This document shows, piece after piece, positions 32,245 through 44,969 of a stretch of 64,000 nt of DNA. Numbering within the stretch: the first letter of the stretch is position 1; every line of letters begins with the position of its first letter. The notes beneath the pieces were generated by a model. The model saw nothing but the letters and a program-made list of their open reading frames with translations, was not told the DNA's origin and ran no database searches. Position numbers and translations under genes: made by a program. The stretch is from Cryptomeria japonica (taxonomy: Eukaryota; Streptophyta; Pinopsida; Cupressales; Cupressaceae). The stretch spans positions 372,475,009 through 372,539,008 of the forward strand of contig NC_081415.1 in the NCBI RefSeq assembly GCF_030272615.1, read 5' to 3'.

Positions 32245-33185
32245 ATGGCAACTACTAGTTCATTTGCAAACTATTTTCTGGAGAGACACCCCTAAGCTTG
32301 ATTCAACAAATTATAGAGTATGGAAGATTCAGATGGAGACTCATTTGAGATGTATTGGGAAAGATATTTGGGAGATCACTAAGAAAGGCTATACTCCTTA
32401 TAATCTAGCATCTAGCAATCCTCCTCCGGAAGACTTGGATAACAACATTGAAAATGATTGTAGAGCTAGAGAAGCCCTTTTGAGTGCACTTTTTGATAAG
32501 CAAATAATGGGATTAACTAACCAATCATCTGCAAAGGCTATATGGGATAAGTTGGAGACTCTGAATGAAGGTGACCCTACTGTTAAAATTGCTAAACTTG
32601 ATGGTTACCGGGTAAGGTATGAGAACCTAAAAATGGAAGATGAAAGGATTATTGCTTTTATGGAAAAAGTTAATGAAATTATTATGGGAATTTAGTGTTG
32701 TGGTGGATCTCTGAGCAAAGATGAGATTGTTTCTAAAGTATTGAGAGCTTTGCCACCAACTTACAAGATGAAGGCTATTGCAATTAATAAGCTAAGAACA
32801 ATGTCTAACAATTCTATTAACAGAGATACTTTGGTTGGAAAGTTATCTGCTTTTGAGCTTGAAGAATTTGGTTTTTAAGGAGCTACAAAGACCGAATCTT
32901 TTTTTCATATATCTGCATCATCAACCGACAAGAGTGATTGGAAAGATATATGCAAAGGAATTGTAGGAAATGAAGAAAGAAGATGATGAGTTTGAGCAAC
33001 TTGAAGCCCTATTTTCTATAAGAGTACCTAAAGGTCCATCAAGAAGTAAGTATGAAGGAAAATCACCTTTTAAATATTTTGCATGTAATAAGATATGTCA
33101 TTTTGCCTCTAGATGTCCTGAAAGGAATTCAAGATTTGAGGAGAAAGATAGAAGATCTTTTAGGCCTAACCATGATTATTAGAAC
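32245..33185 (+). pseudogene. Gag of Copia-A (decayed)
   Basis: The start ATG at 32245 is followed by a frameshift. The gag body then reads KLDSTNYRVWKIQMETHL, IWEITKKGY and AIWDKLETL, the usual copia gag pattern, followed by an in-frame TAG at about 32694. A zinc-knuckle remnant, YFACNKICHFASRCPERN at about 33070-33125, has lost its first Cys and a Gly. Gag packages the RNA; this copy is not functional. Confidence 0.85.
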
Positions 33186-33242
33186 AAGCATAAGTATAGG
33201 AGGAAAAAAGACAAATCATATTACTATGCAGATGAGGAAGGT

Positions 33243-34720
33243 GTGACTAATTCTGATGATGAACCAACACAAGATTTAGCTAGTGGATCCGACAGTGGAA
33301 AGGAATGGGTATTTTTGGCTATCAAGGAAGATTCTCCGACACCTGTTATTCAAAATGAGGAAAAGGCCCTTGCTGCTAAAATTGAAGACAAGGATGAATG
33401 GGTGATAGACAATGGATGTTCACATCATATGACTGGAGATAAAAGGAAGTTTCTATCTTTGCAAGAATTTGCTAGTGGTCTGGTTAGATTTGGAGATGAC
33501 AAAGCAAGCATGATCAGAGGAAGAGGAACTATATCATTGGATGGTAAGCATAACACTAATAATGTTTATTATGTTGAATGTTTAAGGCATAATCTTTTGA
33601 TTGTAGGACAGTTGGTGGATAAGGGATTTCAATTACAGTTCAAGGATGGAAAATGCAAAATCATCAACAGATCTAGTTTGGAGATTTCAACCGGTACTTA
33701 GACTAAAGGTAACATCTTTCATTTGAACTCCGGTGAGAAGACATGTTTGATTGCACAAATTGATCAGAGTTGGCTATGGTAGAAGAGGTTGTGTCATGTG
33801 AATTTTGATTGCATTGTAAAGATCAGTTCAAATAAGGTTGTTAGAGATATACCTAAGATTGTGAAGCCCTATAATTCAGTATGTAAGGAATGTCAAATGG
33901 GAAAGCAAGTCAGAACTTCTTTTAAGAGTATACAAGATAAATCTAATGATGTTCTTGATCTTATTCATACTGATTTGTGTGGTCCTACTAGAATAAAGAG
34001 TTTTCAGGGTGATAGATATTTGATGCTAATCATTGATGACTATTCTAGAATGACGTGGGTTACTTTTATAAGGGAGAAATCTGAAGCTTTTTAAAAGTTT
34101 AAAGATATTTAAAGCTAAAGTTGAGACAAAGACAGGGTTGAAGATTAAACTCTTAAGGTTAGATCAGGGTGGCGAATTCACATCCGATGAATTTAATAGT
34201 TATTGTGAGAAGTATGGGATAAGGAGACACTTATCTGCACCCTAGACACCTCAGCATAATTTTGTTGTGGAAAGAAAGAACATAACTATCTTGGATGTAG
34301 CTAGAACTATGATGATGGAAGCTAATCTACCTCATATCTATTGGAGAGAAGCTGTGAGCATGGTGATATACACATTCAATAGAGTTCATATCAAAGGAGA
34401 CACCGATAAGACACCTTATGAGTTATGGTTTGGTCATACACCTACAGTTAAGTGTTTCAAAATCTTTGGTAGTAAATTCTATATCAAAAGAGATGATTCC
34501 ATTGGAAAGTTTGATCCTAGATGTGATGAAGGGATATTTATTGGTTATTCTAATGAAAGAAAATCATATAGATGTTATAACAAAAGATTGCAGAGAATTG
34601 TGGAGAGTGCTAATGTCAAGGTGGATGAGCAGTACAAAGGTCAAATCAGAACTTATCAAATAAAACTGAAAGTGGAGATGATCATAACTGAACCGGTAGC
34701 ACCTGTATCATAATAGAATT
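33243..34720 (+). pseudogene. Protease and integrase of Copia-A (decayed)
   Basis: The protease site is WVIDNGCSHHMTGDKRKF, in which the usual DSG is DNG. The integrase zinc region is degraded, then CKECQMGKQ, HTDLCGP and LIIDDYSRMTWV mark the catalytic core and VVERKN the third acidic residue. WREAVSMVIYTFNRV, TPYELWFGHTPTVKCFKIFG and EGIFIGYSNERKSYRCYN complete the copia integrase. Frameshifts lie near 34090 and 34125, and stops include TAG at about 33699 and 33779. Confidence 0.9.
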
Positions 34721-34863
34721 CTGAACCAGTTACCCTGGCAGTATCAAAAAATTCAAATGTAACTGGAGATCAGAGCAGAGAAATAGAATGTCAGAAGACT
34801 CCTAGGTATGTAAGGTTAAATCATTCTGAAGATAAGATCATTGGAGACAAGAACAAAGGAGTA

Positions 34864-36450
34864 ATGACAAGAAGAAGGCTAACAGCTGACGAGGTATGTT
34901 TAATTTCTCAAGTTGAACCAACATTAGTTATTGAAGCTTGTAAAGATGAATGTTGGATGAGAGCTATGGAAGAGGAATTAGATCAGATAGAAAAGAATAA
35001 CACATGGACTTTAGTTCCCCAACCTAAAAATAAGAATGTTATTGGAACTAAATGGGTCTTTAGGAATAAATTGAATGAGGATCGACAAGCTGTGAGGAAT
35101 AAGGATAGATTGGTATGTAAAGGATATTCTCAGAAGGAAGGAATTGATTATGAAGAGACTTTTTCTCCAGTAGCTAGGATTGAAGCTGTGAGATTATTTC
35201 TTGCTTATGCTGCCCATAAGAAATACAAGGTTTATCAGATGGATCTTAAGTCTACATTTTTGAATGGAGATCTTGAAGAGGAAGTTTTCTTTGAGCAACC
35301 TGATGGATTTTCACTTACAGATGACAAAAATATGGTTTGTAGGTTAAGGAAAGCTTTATATGGATTGAAACAAGCCCCTAGAGCTTGGTATGCTAGATTG
35401 GACAAATATCTTTTGAAGCTTGGTTTCACTAAAGGTAATGCTAACAATAACTTATATTACAAGATCATTGATGATGACATATTAATTGTTGAAGTCTTTG
35501 TTGATGATATCATATTTGGAGGTGAGGATTAGTTATGAATGGAATTCTCTGATAATATGAAGAATGAATTTGAGATGTCTATGATTGGGGAGATGAAATT
35601 TTTCTTAGGTTTGTAGATTACTTAGACTGATAAAGGTATTTTCATCTGTCAAACTAAGTATGCTAGAGAGTTGTTAAAGAAATTTGGTATGGAAAATTCG
35701 AAATCAGTTGGTAATCCTATGGTTACAAGTGAGAAATTTACAAATAATGATGCATTAGCGCTGATAAATCCTACAAGGTATAAATCTATGATTGGAGGTT
35801 TGTTACATCTGACTTAGACTAGATCGGATATAATGAATGCAATTTGTATTGTATCAAGATATCAAAGTGATCCTAGAGAGAACCATGAGAGTGCGGTGAA
35901 AAGGATTTTCAGGTATTTACAAGGAACAACTGAGTATGGTTTGTGGTATCCTAAATATGATGACTTTACACTATGTGCATATACAGATACAGACTGGGCT
36001 GGAGATGCTGATGACCAGAAAAACACATCTGATGGATCTTTCTTTCTTGGAAAGAAACTTGTTTCATGGATCAGTAAGAAACAATCATGTACTTCTTTAT
36101 CTAGTACTGAAGCTGAGTATGTTGTTGCTGCTACTAATTGTACACAAGTTCTATGGATGAATCAAATGTTGAAGGATATAAGGGTAGATTGTAATGAACC
36201 GATAGTTATTTACTGTGATAACTCTGCTGCTATTGACATATAAAAGAATCTGGTATTTCATTCTAAGACAAAGCACATTTATATTAAGTATAATTTTCTG
36301 AAGGAGAAGGTGGAAGAAAATGAAGTCAGATGGGTTTATGTGAACACTAAAGAGTAGATTGTAGATATATTCACTAAACCTTTGCCTAAGGAATCATTTG
36401 AATACTTCACAGATAGATTGGGAGTTCCTACCCCTCCGATAGAGACTTGA
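34864..36450 (+). pseudogene. Reverse transcriptase and RNase H of Copia-A (decayed)
   Basis: RT reads [72 protein letters not shown] and FVDDIIFG, so the YVDD-type box is present as FVDD. RNase H has YTDTDWAGD, STEAEYVVAA and YCDNSAAI. Stops at about 35530, 35613, 35622, 35817, 36241 and 36356 interrupt it; most are TAG or TAA where CAG or CAA is expected. Confidence 0.92.
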
Positions 36451-36804
36451 GTGATGCTAATTGGAATCAGTCTGGCATGCATTATCAAAATATCATTCAT
36501 TCTGGGTTGATGAGTCGGTGCTACTACTTAGGGGGAGTAGTCAATTGTGTGGTTCAGAGGATATATGATTTTTCCTTGATGTTTATGTCAAATTTATGGC
36601 ATTGATGTCAAAGGGGGAGAGATATTTATGTGAAAAATAGATTTTAATAGGGATATCATTCACAAGGGGAGTTTGGTCTATTGGTTCAGAACTGCATTGT
36701 CATATCATTTTGGGGAGATTGTTGGATGTCTTCCTTTGGGGGAGACTTGTTTGGCATTTCTTGCAACTTGGATTTTTTTCACATCTAGTGTTGTCATCAA
36801 TGCC

Positions 36805-36815
36805 AAAGGGGGAGA
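36805..36815 (+). other. Polypurine tract of Copia-A
   Basis: AAAGGGGGAGA lies directly before the 3' LTR start TGTTTGCAATTTGG. Similar GGGGGAG words occur several times upstream (about 36530-36740), as is common before copia 3' LTRs. Confidence 0.85.
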
Positions 36816-36816
36816 T

Positions 36817-38006
36817 TGTTTGCAATTTGGAGGAATTGATTATGTGTTGCATTGATGTCAACACTAGCTGTTTTGTTGTCTACTGGGTTTCGGTAGTGTA
36901 ATTGGATTATGATGTTGATCTGGAGATCTTCTTCGATATGTTCTGGCTATTGGAATTGGTTTGGACTGGTTATTCATATGCTCCTGATGAGTATCACATT
37001 CAATTGGTTCAAGATTTGATGATCCAAATGCTATCATTTGTTCTAGTTAGCCTTTTGGTTACCGGTAAGGGTTTTACTGGTAGAGATTTGTTGAAGATCT
37101 TTTGGTGAATCCGATTAGTGGTGTTGGTGCGGCTTCTAGAAGGTTATCAGGATGTTGATGGTTATCTTGTTCATATTCTAGTTGATCGGTGGTGTTTGCA
37201 TTTTGGACCAGACCTATTCTATCTTAATCTTATTCTATTAGGTTATGGACTGGTTTATGTAACATGTTGGTTGATGCTCCCGATGTGTTACCGGTTGGAT
37301 TTATTGATTGGTTTATGTTGTTTCAGTTGTAGGACGACTTGGTTTATTATTGGTTTGTAGGATTATGTAACGGATTTATTGTATTATCTTTTAGGTGGCC
37401 AACCTAATTGTTTAGGTCTCGGGTTGGTATAAATATGATATAAGATCTCTTTGTAGATCGTGGGATTAAGGTTATGGGATCATTTGTGTGCAAATAAAGT
37501 TGTAATCATATGCATAGGTTTTGGTCGATCATAGGTGATTGAATTGGGTTTGTATAAGAGGTTTAAGACCTCCAGTATTGAGCTTAATAAGAACTATACT
37601 CATACATAGGAGATGCTATTCTTGCAGTTCATTCATCTTTCCGGATTGTAGTCAGTGAGGCTCCTTTTGTGATGAGCAGTGTGCTCTAGGTTGTCGGCCT
37701 TCCTACATGTGTAGGCCTCTCTTATTGTAATCACATACTTACTAAATAAGTATTATCTGACTGTGGGTAGGCTTCCCACCATGGTTTTTCCCTTTACTGG
37801 GTTTTCCACGTACAAATCATGGTGTATAGTGTTGTGGATGGTTGGTAATTGTTGTATGATTTATGTTTGTGCTTAATTGTTATATCTGCTATTCTAGTAT
37901 CTAGTTTATGCATTCTAGTAAAAAAATTTTGTGTGCTTACAGTTTTATAATCTGTTGACAACTGATTCACCCCCCCCCTCTCAGTTGTCCATCGGTTATC
38001 CTAGCA
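36817..38006 (+). repeat. 3' LTR of Copia-A
   Basis: A 1190 bp copy of 31193-32188, ending CCTAGCA. It retains the TATAAATATG core promoter at about 37431. The 3' end carries the CTGATTCACCCCCCC box shared with other LTRs in the window. Confidence 0.92.
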
Positions 38007-38011
38007 ATCAC

Positions 38012-38679
38012 AACCAGGATAGGTAAGAATTTAGACCTTATAATGTTGATCAAGTCCTCTTGTACTTAGGGTATACTAACATCCCTACGTAAAATAAGAC
38101 AAAGGATAAGGGTTTGGATCAACCCACAATGATTAGACAAAGGTACTTGGGGGAGATACTTGTTGGAATCAATGAACACTGAGGGGGGGTGAATCAGTGT
38201 TCTACAATTAACAACTATCTTAACCTAATTCATAAACCACTAAATGCAAATGAATAAAAGAAAAGTGTAGAAATTGAAAGCAAACAAGCACAAAACCATA
38301 ACACCAGAATTTTTACATGAAAACCCGGAAAGGGAAAAACCATAGTGGGATTGAGACCCACTATATTATAATACTATGATCAGGAGTATAATAATTTTTT
38401 TTGTTATCTTTAGATTGTTTGAAATGCAAAATAAAAGCTCTAAATTGAGTGTCCAAAGACACTAGGCGGAGATGTTGATCCTCGGGCGGAGACACCAAAC
38501 TACAAAACCTGGTAAAAAGGTGGGTTAAAAATTCAAAATTTTGGCGTAGATGTTGATTCAGGACAGACATGTCAAAACAACATTGCGAAGACACCGTTTT
38601 GTAGGCGGAGATGCCATTCTGAAACTTGTAGCTAAAATTTCACAAAAACTCAAAAAGGAAATTAGTAATTCGGGACGTG
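38012..38679 (-). other. Leader of Tat-old, LTR-proximal part
   Basis: This lies between the primer site and the Copia-A insertion. It contains family-specific repeats at 38450-38610, read on the minus strand as CATCTCCGCC, GTGTCTCCGCC and GTGTCTTCGC, positioned like the GCGTCTGTG arrays of Tat-young. An LTR fragment occupies 38163-38395. Confidence 0.6.
38163..38395 (-). mobile_element. Copia-type LTR fragment
   Basis: On the minus strand it reads CCCACTATGGTTTTTCCC, then TTTCCGGGTTTTC, and ends CTGATTCACCCCCCCTCAG...TTCCAACA, the U5-end pattern of the copia LTRs here. No primer site follows and no left part is seen, so it is a truncated LTR. Confidence 0.65.
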
Positions 38680-38698
38680 GGTCCCACCGGGCATTCCA
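38680..38698 (-). other. Primer-binding site of Tat-old
   Basis: TGGAATGCCCGGTGGGACC on the minus strand, three bases inside the 5' LTR. It differs from the Tat-young site at two positions. Confidence 0.78.
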
Positions 38699-38701
38699 AA
38701 A

Positions 38702-39288
38702 TGAACCAAGAGAAATCTAACAATGGTGAAATGGTTAGTTTAAACACAAGCAAACATAAAACTTAAACAAATCATAAAAAACCTTTATACCTTGCAAGAA
38801 GTCCTCTTGTTCGTTGGTTTGAGCCTTCGGTGAAGCCAAGGATTCACCCCTCCTTAGCTTGATTGGATTGGCCCCTTGTAGATTTGTGGATTTCTCTCTA
38901 CACACAACAACACAATGGTATATGGATGGATGATTGATGGATGCAAATGGATAACTAAGTGTGGTTGCCTAAATTTTCCTATAATGGTGATGCTCTTGGA
39001 TACGATTCTAGCTCTATTTCAACAACATGAGATTGTACTAAGATGAGATGAAGGGTCAAGATTGAAAGAGAAGAGTGAGGTGGATTGAGAGGAGAAGGTG
39101 TGGAGATCAAGAGATTTGTCATAAAGGCATTTCTTATCTCCACACCCCTCAAGGTACATGGGAAAGAGATCCTCAAGTACACTAGGAGAATAAAAAGGAA
39201 TTTAAAATTACTTGGGAGATGATGAATTAATTGTGTAGTGAGGATAAATTAATTAAATTAAATATTTAATTAATTTTAAACATCTACA
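38702..39288 (-). repeat. 5' LTR of Tat-old (internally deleted)
   Basis: Bounded by TGAACCAAG and ACATCTACA on the plus strand and similar to 1019-2191, but with about 590 bp missing. It is flanked on the right by AGGAT (39289-39293). Confidence 0.88.
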
Positions 39289-39293
39289 AGGAT

Positions 39294-40102
39294 TACTTAA
39301 TTCTACATGAGCCCTCCCTTCGAGATACATGATGACACTCCCCACTCTTGTTTCCTATGTATCTAGCCCTATAGATATGAGTAGCACTCGAAAGAGGATG
39401 TGCCTCCCATGTGATTGTACTTATTGATGGATTCTAGAGGTATCCATATTTGATAGCCTGTTGGCCTTGTGATCTCTTTCGTGATTGGATTTTGAGATTG
39501 ATTTATACTTGATGCTCCTTGTGGAGTGCTGTCATACTTGTTTTGCATATGGTTTACATTGAGGAATATACCTCTTTCTCTTGCATTGATTGATGTGGCA
39601 TTATGTTCTTGTTTGATTATGTGTTCATGTTGAGTGTTACTCCATGTGTTTGTATTATGTTAGTCTATTTTTCTCCCTTGCTTGAGTATGTGATTGTTTG
39701 GGTTGTGTGACTATCTCCACAAGAAAGGTGGGGTTGCGATCTATAGGTTGCACATGGTTGGGTGGTGTTACCAACCACCATTGGGGACTGGAGGACTTGG
39801 ATTGTGTGTTGTTTAAGAGTTCCTTCTCCTTCCTCAACACTTGTTCTTCACTTTCCCTCTTTACTTGCAATTATAAGCTATGTATTTGGATGTAAGAATT
39901 GTAATCATGAATGATTTGTATATTGGAATCTCTTTATGGAGATGGATGTAATTATATTATATTTTGATAAATGGATGTATCTTTATGTGGTTCGGTGTTG
40001 GAACTGACCACCAAGCATGATCTTGTATGTTTCTCATTTGATCATTAATTATTATGTTATCATAGAAATACTTGGTTTGATGCTTAAAATGAATATATAT
40101 AA

Positions 40103-40146
<44 letters not shown>

Positions 40147-41060
40147 CTTATTGTTTTGGAGATTGAATTGGTCATCTCCCATAGTGGTAGTGAGATGTTG
40201 ACCAAGCCCTTGATGGATTGAGCTCTTGGGAGTTGGTTTGGGCCTAACTGAAACCACCTAGTGTGTGTTTCATGAAGTCCAATTATGGATTTTAGTTGTG
40301 TTTTGTACCCCTAGTAGTGAGTAGAGGTGTGCTTTGATGTTAGGGTCCATTCGACAAAGTCATGGCTAATCCACCTAGCCTTGTGGGAAAAAATCCTAGA
40401 TCAATGTCTATGGGTGTCCTTTGGTGTCTTTGCCTCTGGATTGGCATCTCCGTTTACCAGATCGATGTCTTCTCCTCTCTAGTCTGAGATAGTTAGCCAC
40501 TCATTTGGCCTTACCGCACTTTAGCATCTCCATCTTTAGTTCAACGTCTTCACCTTTGGATCGATGATTGAGTTTGTAAAGCATCGTCTACACTTTGACA
40601 TCTCTAGCTTCCCATCAACGTCTCCACCTAGGTTGGTCGTGTGCTTGGTTGGTTGACCTGTTTGGACATGGAATGACATGCCATTGATCTTAAGGTTTTT
40701 TATTAACTACATGACCATGATTTGTGTATGGTTTAACATCAGAGGTTGATTTAGTCATCTCCTAGTTGGTCTTGAGTAGTTGATCCATTTTTAGTTGCAT
40801 TTCTAAGGTAGTGACATTAGGGAACACTTAGAGGTGCCATGGGTTATCTCATTGATGTTTTCAAGAGTGTAGGATTCCACATGTGCATAGTTGGTTATCA
40901 ATCAATTGAATTTATCTTGAAGACGAGTACGACACTTGAGTATGTTGTGCATGATGACACTTTATTAGGTCAATTTTTTTTTCCATGCATCTCTTGTGTA
41001 ATTTTATGCGATCTTTCCTTGGAGAGGCGTTACAATGAACTAGGACACAAGAAGTAAATG
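39294..41060 (+). repeat. H repeat family, copy 1, right part
   Basis: Collinear in inverse orientation with about 48075-47830 and 46611-44970. It includes a conserved phrase around 39700-39800 (GGTTGGGTGGTGTTACC, CACCATTGGGGA) and, at 40380-40640, GATGTCTTC/CATCTCC-type words like those in the Tat leaders. No protein is recognised; a 65-codon frame at 39698 is shared only loosely with copy 2. The right end is not resolved because Copia-B starts at 41135. Confidence 0.6.
40106..40144 (+). repeat. (GT)n microsatellite
   Basis: About nineteen GT units in a row within H copy 1. Confidence 0.95.
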
Positions 41061-41134
41061 ACAAAAAAGATAAAATCTAGTGTCAACTAAGACTTCTATA
41101 AATATTCCCATGACCTAATTAAACTTAACATCTA

Positions 41135-41875
41135 TGTTGTTAAACAAGGTGAAGAAAGATTGCATATTAAACTTAAATATGAGTAATTGCAAATTTGAAA
41201 CCAAAGATTAACCTTAAAATATATTGATTGTAGAATCAAGAATAGACAAATAAAATTATAACACATATAACACTAGATTTACATAGAGAACCCCTTTCAC
41301 GAAAAAACTCCACCATAGAAAGAGAAGCAAGTATATTACTAATCCAATGAAGATTATAACAATAATACACTTCTTTGTAGACCTTTGTAAAATCAAGATG
41401 AACTCTATTACCTATATAGTTCAACAAAACTTGATGGAAAACACTATCTCAAGGCCCCCATTTATAGAAAATCTTGGGAGTGAATAACACTATGGTATCA
41501 TTAAACAACAAGAAACAAAACCACCTAAAAAAAGCCACACTATTTAAATAGCCTCTTACAATTGTAGCCAATTTGGGTGCCCATGGACCAAGATAGTAGT
41601 CTTTGTCACAAATGCTTGTCATAGGGACTCATAATGAATTAAATAACTTTCATGCATGCACTTACAACTCTTGACAAGTTTCCAAGAACCTCAAAAGTTG
41701 GAGATCCCAAAGGGAGCACCTATCTATTTTTTCATTTTCCCAAAAGATGAATAGTAACTGTAACTTTGCCTTTACATGAGTTCTTTCACCACTTTTGGTC
41801 AAACAATTTCACCTCTTATGGGTAAATTAAAAATAAAATTAGGAGAACAATTAATTAAAGGGTTGATGACACCCA
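41135..41875 (-). repeat. 3' LTR of Copia-B
   Basis: 741 bp, TGTTGTTAAACAAGG to GATGACACCCA on the plus strand, matching the split 5' LTR. A purine-rich tract on the minus strand (AAGTGGGAGAATAT) lies just inside it at about 41880-41893. Confidence 0.85.
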
Positions 41876-41899
41876 ATCTTAATATTCTCCCACTTGACA

Positions 41900-43350
41900 T
41901 CACATATTGTAAATCGTCCCATAGAGATAGATAAACGTAAAATTAAGCACAATAATCAAGGCCCAAGGCCTTCTTCCACCAAGAGAAATTTTACATGGTT
42001 ACTAGCTTTGTGAGAGAATCTATAACATTATTTAAAATATCAAAATTTTCAATCAATACCTATACACTCTCAACCATCTCTTTCACAAAGTGATATTGAA
42101 CATCAACATGCTTAGTACGAGCATGATAGATAGGATTTTTCGTCAAACATGCGACACTATGATTGTCACGTCTAGTCCTTACTATCCTACAATCAAAACC
42201 AATACCATTACCAAGTATTTGTAACTAAACTACCTCATTAGAGGCACATGTAACAACTATATACTCTATTGTAGTGGTGGACAATGCAACTGTAGGTTAT
42301 CTTTTACTTATCCAACTCACTACACCTCCAAACAAAGTAAAGACATAGCCACTAATGAACCTTTAATTGTACAAGTCACATGCCTAATGTGCAGCAATAA
42401 AAACCTGTATGTACAATGAATTATCTACATTATCAGTATCATCATACACTAAATAATAATCAAAAGTACCTAAACACCCTTTTAACAAAATTTTAGTTCT
42501 CTTTACCTAGGTTAGACATAGACTTGCTTAGAACTCCTACTACCTGAGCTATATCTGGTCTAGTACAAACCATTGCATACATTAAACTACCAATATCACT
42601 AGTGTAAGGAACATTATAAATCTATTCAATATCATCATCAAAATTACGACACGTCTAAACTCGGCTTAGTACCAACTAAAAAAAGGAATACTTACTGGTT
42701 TACAGTCCTACATTTTGAATCTTTGCAAAAATGGTGTCAACATACTTACTCTGACTTAACCATAGATTTTTGTGAACCCTATCCCTGTTGATTTCCATCC
42801 CAAGGATATATCTAACAGCCCCCATCCTCTATATCAAACATGTCAGAAAGTTGAGTTTTGAGCTCTCTAATCATCACCTTACTAATTCCAATAAACAACA
42901 TGTCATAAACATACAAGACAATAATAGATAATTAATCATTAATAATCTTAACTTAAACACATGATTCTAACATAAAGAAAATTTAAGACAAAGTCATCAA
43001 AGTTTTGGCACCACATCCTGGGTGACTATTTCAACCCACTCAATGACCATTTTAACCTACAAACCAATTGTTATTTTCATTTCTCAACAAAACTATCAAG
43101 CTATCACATATAAATCTCTTCTTCAAGATCCCCATGTAAGAAAGTAGTTTTAACATCCATTTTCTAAATCTCAAAATCACAAGTAGTTGGAATAGATAAT
43201 AGGAATCCAATAGAGGTTAACTTATAAATAGGAGTGAATATATCACTGAAATTAAGTCTCTCTCTAGGAGTAGCCCTTGGCCACCAATTTTGCCTTGTAG
43301 CACTCTAATCAACCATCTGCACCAAAATTCTTCTTCAATACCCACTTTCA
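41900..43350 (-). pseudogene. RT and RNase H of Copia-B (heavily decayed)
   Basis: Recognisable pieces on the minus strand are KAKLVAKGYS (about 43290), MDVKTTFLHGDLEEEIYM (about 43170-43120), STTTIEYIVVTCASNE (about 42290-42230) and SVACLTKNPIYHARTKHVDV (about 42160-42100). They are in several frames with stops. This order and wording identify copia RT then RNase H. Confidence 0.8.
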
Positions 43351-44289
43351 TCCAATGGGTTTTCTTCCTTTGGGTAAACTAACAAGATTCATGGTGTCAC
43401 AACTATCTAAAGTTGTCATCTCCTCCTACATTGCCTACATTCAAGACTCACTTTCCTTGGAAGAGAGAGCCTACCTAAAAAATATAGGTTCATTGTTAAT
43501 ACTTAATAAAGAGCACTTACAACAAAAATATGGTGGGATATACCTATCAATTAGATTTAATTATCATGTGGACTTTTTGAAAGGTGGAGTAATAGGTTCC
43601 TCCTCATGTTCAACTTCCTCTAACACTACAAATTCTTTAGAACTTTCACTTGAACTCTCTTCTTCTTCTCCATATTCTAGTCCAACTCTTTGTTATTCCA
43701 CATGTGCATCTTCTTGCTTAGTTTCAAAGTGCGTTATCTTTTTCTTTTTCTTTTCCTTTGGTTTTTCTTCACCTAAGTTAGCTCTAAATTTCCTAAAAAA
43801 TCACATCTCTAGAAAAGATGATTTTATAGGTTGGAGGATTACAAAGCTTATAACTTTTTACACTCTCACCATATCCTACAAAAATGATTTTTTTGAGCTT
43901 TTGGATCCAATTTTAGATCAATTCTCTTGAGGCACATGAACAAAAGTCTCACAACCCAAAACCATTAGATATGAAACTAAAGGCTTTTTACCCAACCATA
44001 TTTCATAAAGGTGTTTTATCAAGAAGAGCCTTACAAGGAGATATATTGATTAAATAGAAACCAATACCAACAACTTATTCCCAAAATCATTTATCTAGCT
44101 TTGTACTACTTAACATGCTCCTATATCTTTCCATTAATGTATGATTCATTCTTTCTGCTACCCCATTTTGTTGGGGAGTGTAAGGTGTAGTATTTTTCCT
44201 AGCAATTCATGCATGTTTGAAAAACTCATCAAATTCATTAAAGCAATATTCACCCCCATTGTCAAATCTCAATACTTTAATCTTATAAT

Positions 44290-44960
44290 CTAATTGATGT
44301 TCAACCAATTCCTTAAGTTCAAATTTGGATACATAAAATAAATCCAAGTATATCTTGAGATATCATTAATGAAGTAAACATCATACCAATATTTATTCAA
44401 AGATCCAACATCCACTAGACCACATACATCTAAATGAATAATCTTTAAATATCTCTTAGCCTTATTAACCCCATTAGGAAATGACAATCTATTTTGTTTA
44501 CCAAACACACAATTCTCACCTAGATCACTCTTACCAAGAAAAAAGATCAGAAATACGATCAACTAGTTTCTTATCTAGAATGGTCTTAAGACCTTTTTCA
44601 CCACTATGACCAAATATATGGAGCCACAACATTCATTCATTTTCAATCATAGCTACAAAATAAGAATTACAAAGAGTAGAGGCGTGTAGCTTAAACAAAT
44701 TATTTGTTTAAGATCCCTTAGCAATCACCAAACTCCCCCTTACCAACCTACAACCAGACATCAAATGTCACATGAATTCTAGAATCATTTAACTTGGAAA
44801 ATGAAAGTAAATTATCACAAGAATTTGGATTTGTAAAATATTATCAATGATTATAATCATCCCATCACTACAATACAACTTTACTCTTCCTTTACCAATA
44901 ATCTTCATTGAGGTGCTATCAACAAGAAAAACTTTTCTATCTTGTAACACTCCATTGAGG
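44290..44960 (-). pseudogene. Integrase and protease end of Copia-B (decayed)
   Basis: The open stretch 44562-44290 contains CVFGKQNRLSF, KIIHLDVCGLVDVGSL and YFINDISRYTWIYF, the copia integrase core opening. Further upstream, at about 44960-44860, DSTSMKIIGKGRVKL is the C-terminal part of the protease domain. The catalytic part of that domain lies beyond H copy 2, near 50090. Confidence 0.82.
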
Positions 44961-44969
44961 AACCCTAGA

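Larger units (their letters stand above)
31193..38006 (+). mobile_element. Copia-A: decayed Ty1/copia retrotransposon
   Basis: LTRs at 31193-32188 and 36817-38006, initiator-Met-tRNA primer site TGGTATCAGAGC at 32191-32202, gag-PR-IN-RT-RNase H order between 32245 and 36450, and polypurine tract AAAGGGGGAGA before the 3' LTR. The flanks are GTCAC (31188-31192) and ATCAC (38007-38011), a 5 bp duplication with one mismatch. It is inserted in the leader of Tat-old. The RNase H/RT wording ([22 protein letters not shown]) is closest in memory to the SIRE/Maximus group, but that assignment is weak. Confidence 0.92.
1019..39288 (-). mobile_element. Tat-old: nested Ty3/gypsy Tat-like retrotransposon
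   Basis: The element runs on the minus strand: 5' LTR 38702-39288, primer site 38680-38698, leader, gag-pol 30960 down to about 7553, an antisense-gene remnant 2532-5181, polypurine tract 2192-2206 and 3' LTR 1019-2191. The flanks are AGGAC (1014-1018) and AGGAT (39289-39293), a 5 bp target duplication with one mismatch. Two later elements interrupt it, Tat-young in the RT gene and Copia-A in the leader. Pol has frameshifts and stops throughout, so this copy is dead. The lineage call rests on a second RNase H domain, a G-patch and protein similarity to Tat-young. Confidence 0.9.

Noticed and set aside
38140-38200. Polypurine tract plus plus-strand LTR start (GGGGGAGATACT then TGTTGG)
   Set aside because: The following sequence matches the other copia LTR ends in reverse orientation, so a minus-strand LTR fragment explains it better.
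43355-43930. 191-codon plus-strand frame
   Set aside because: It lies antisense to recognisable copia pol remnants of Copia-B and resembles no protein.
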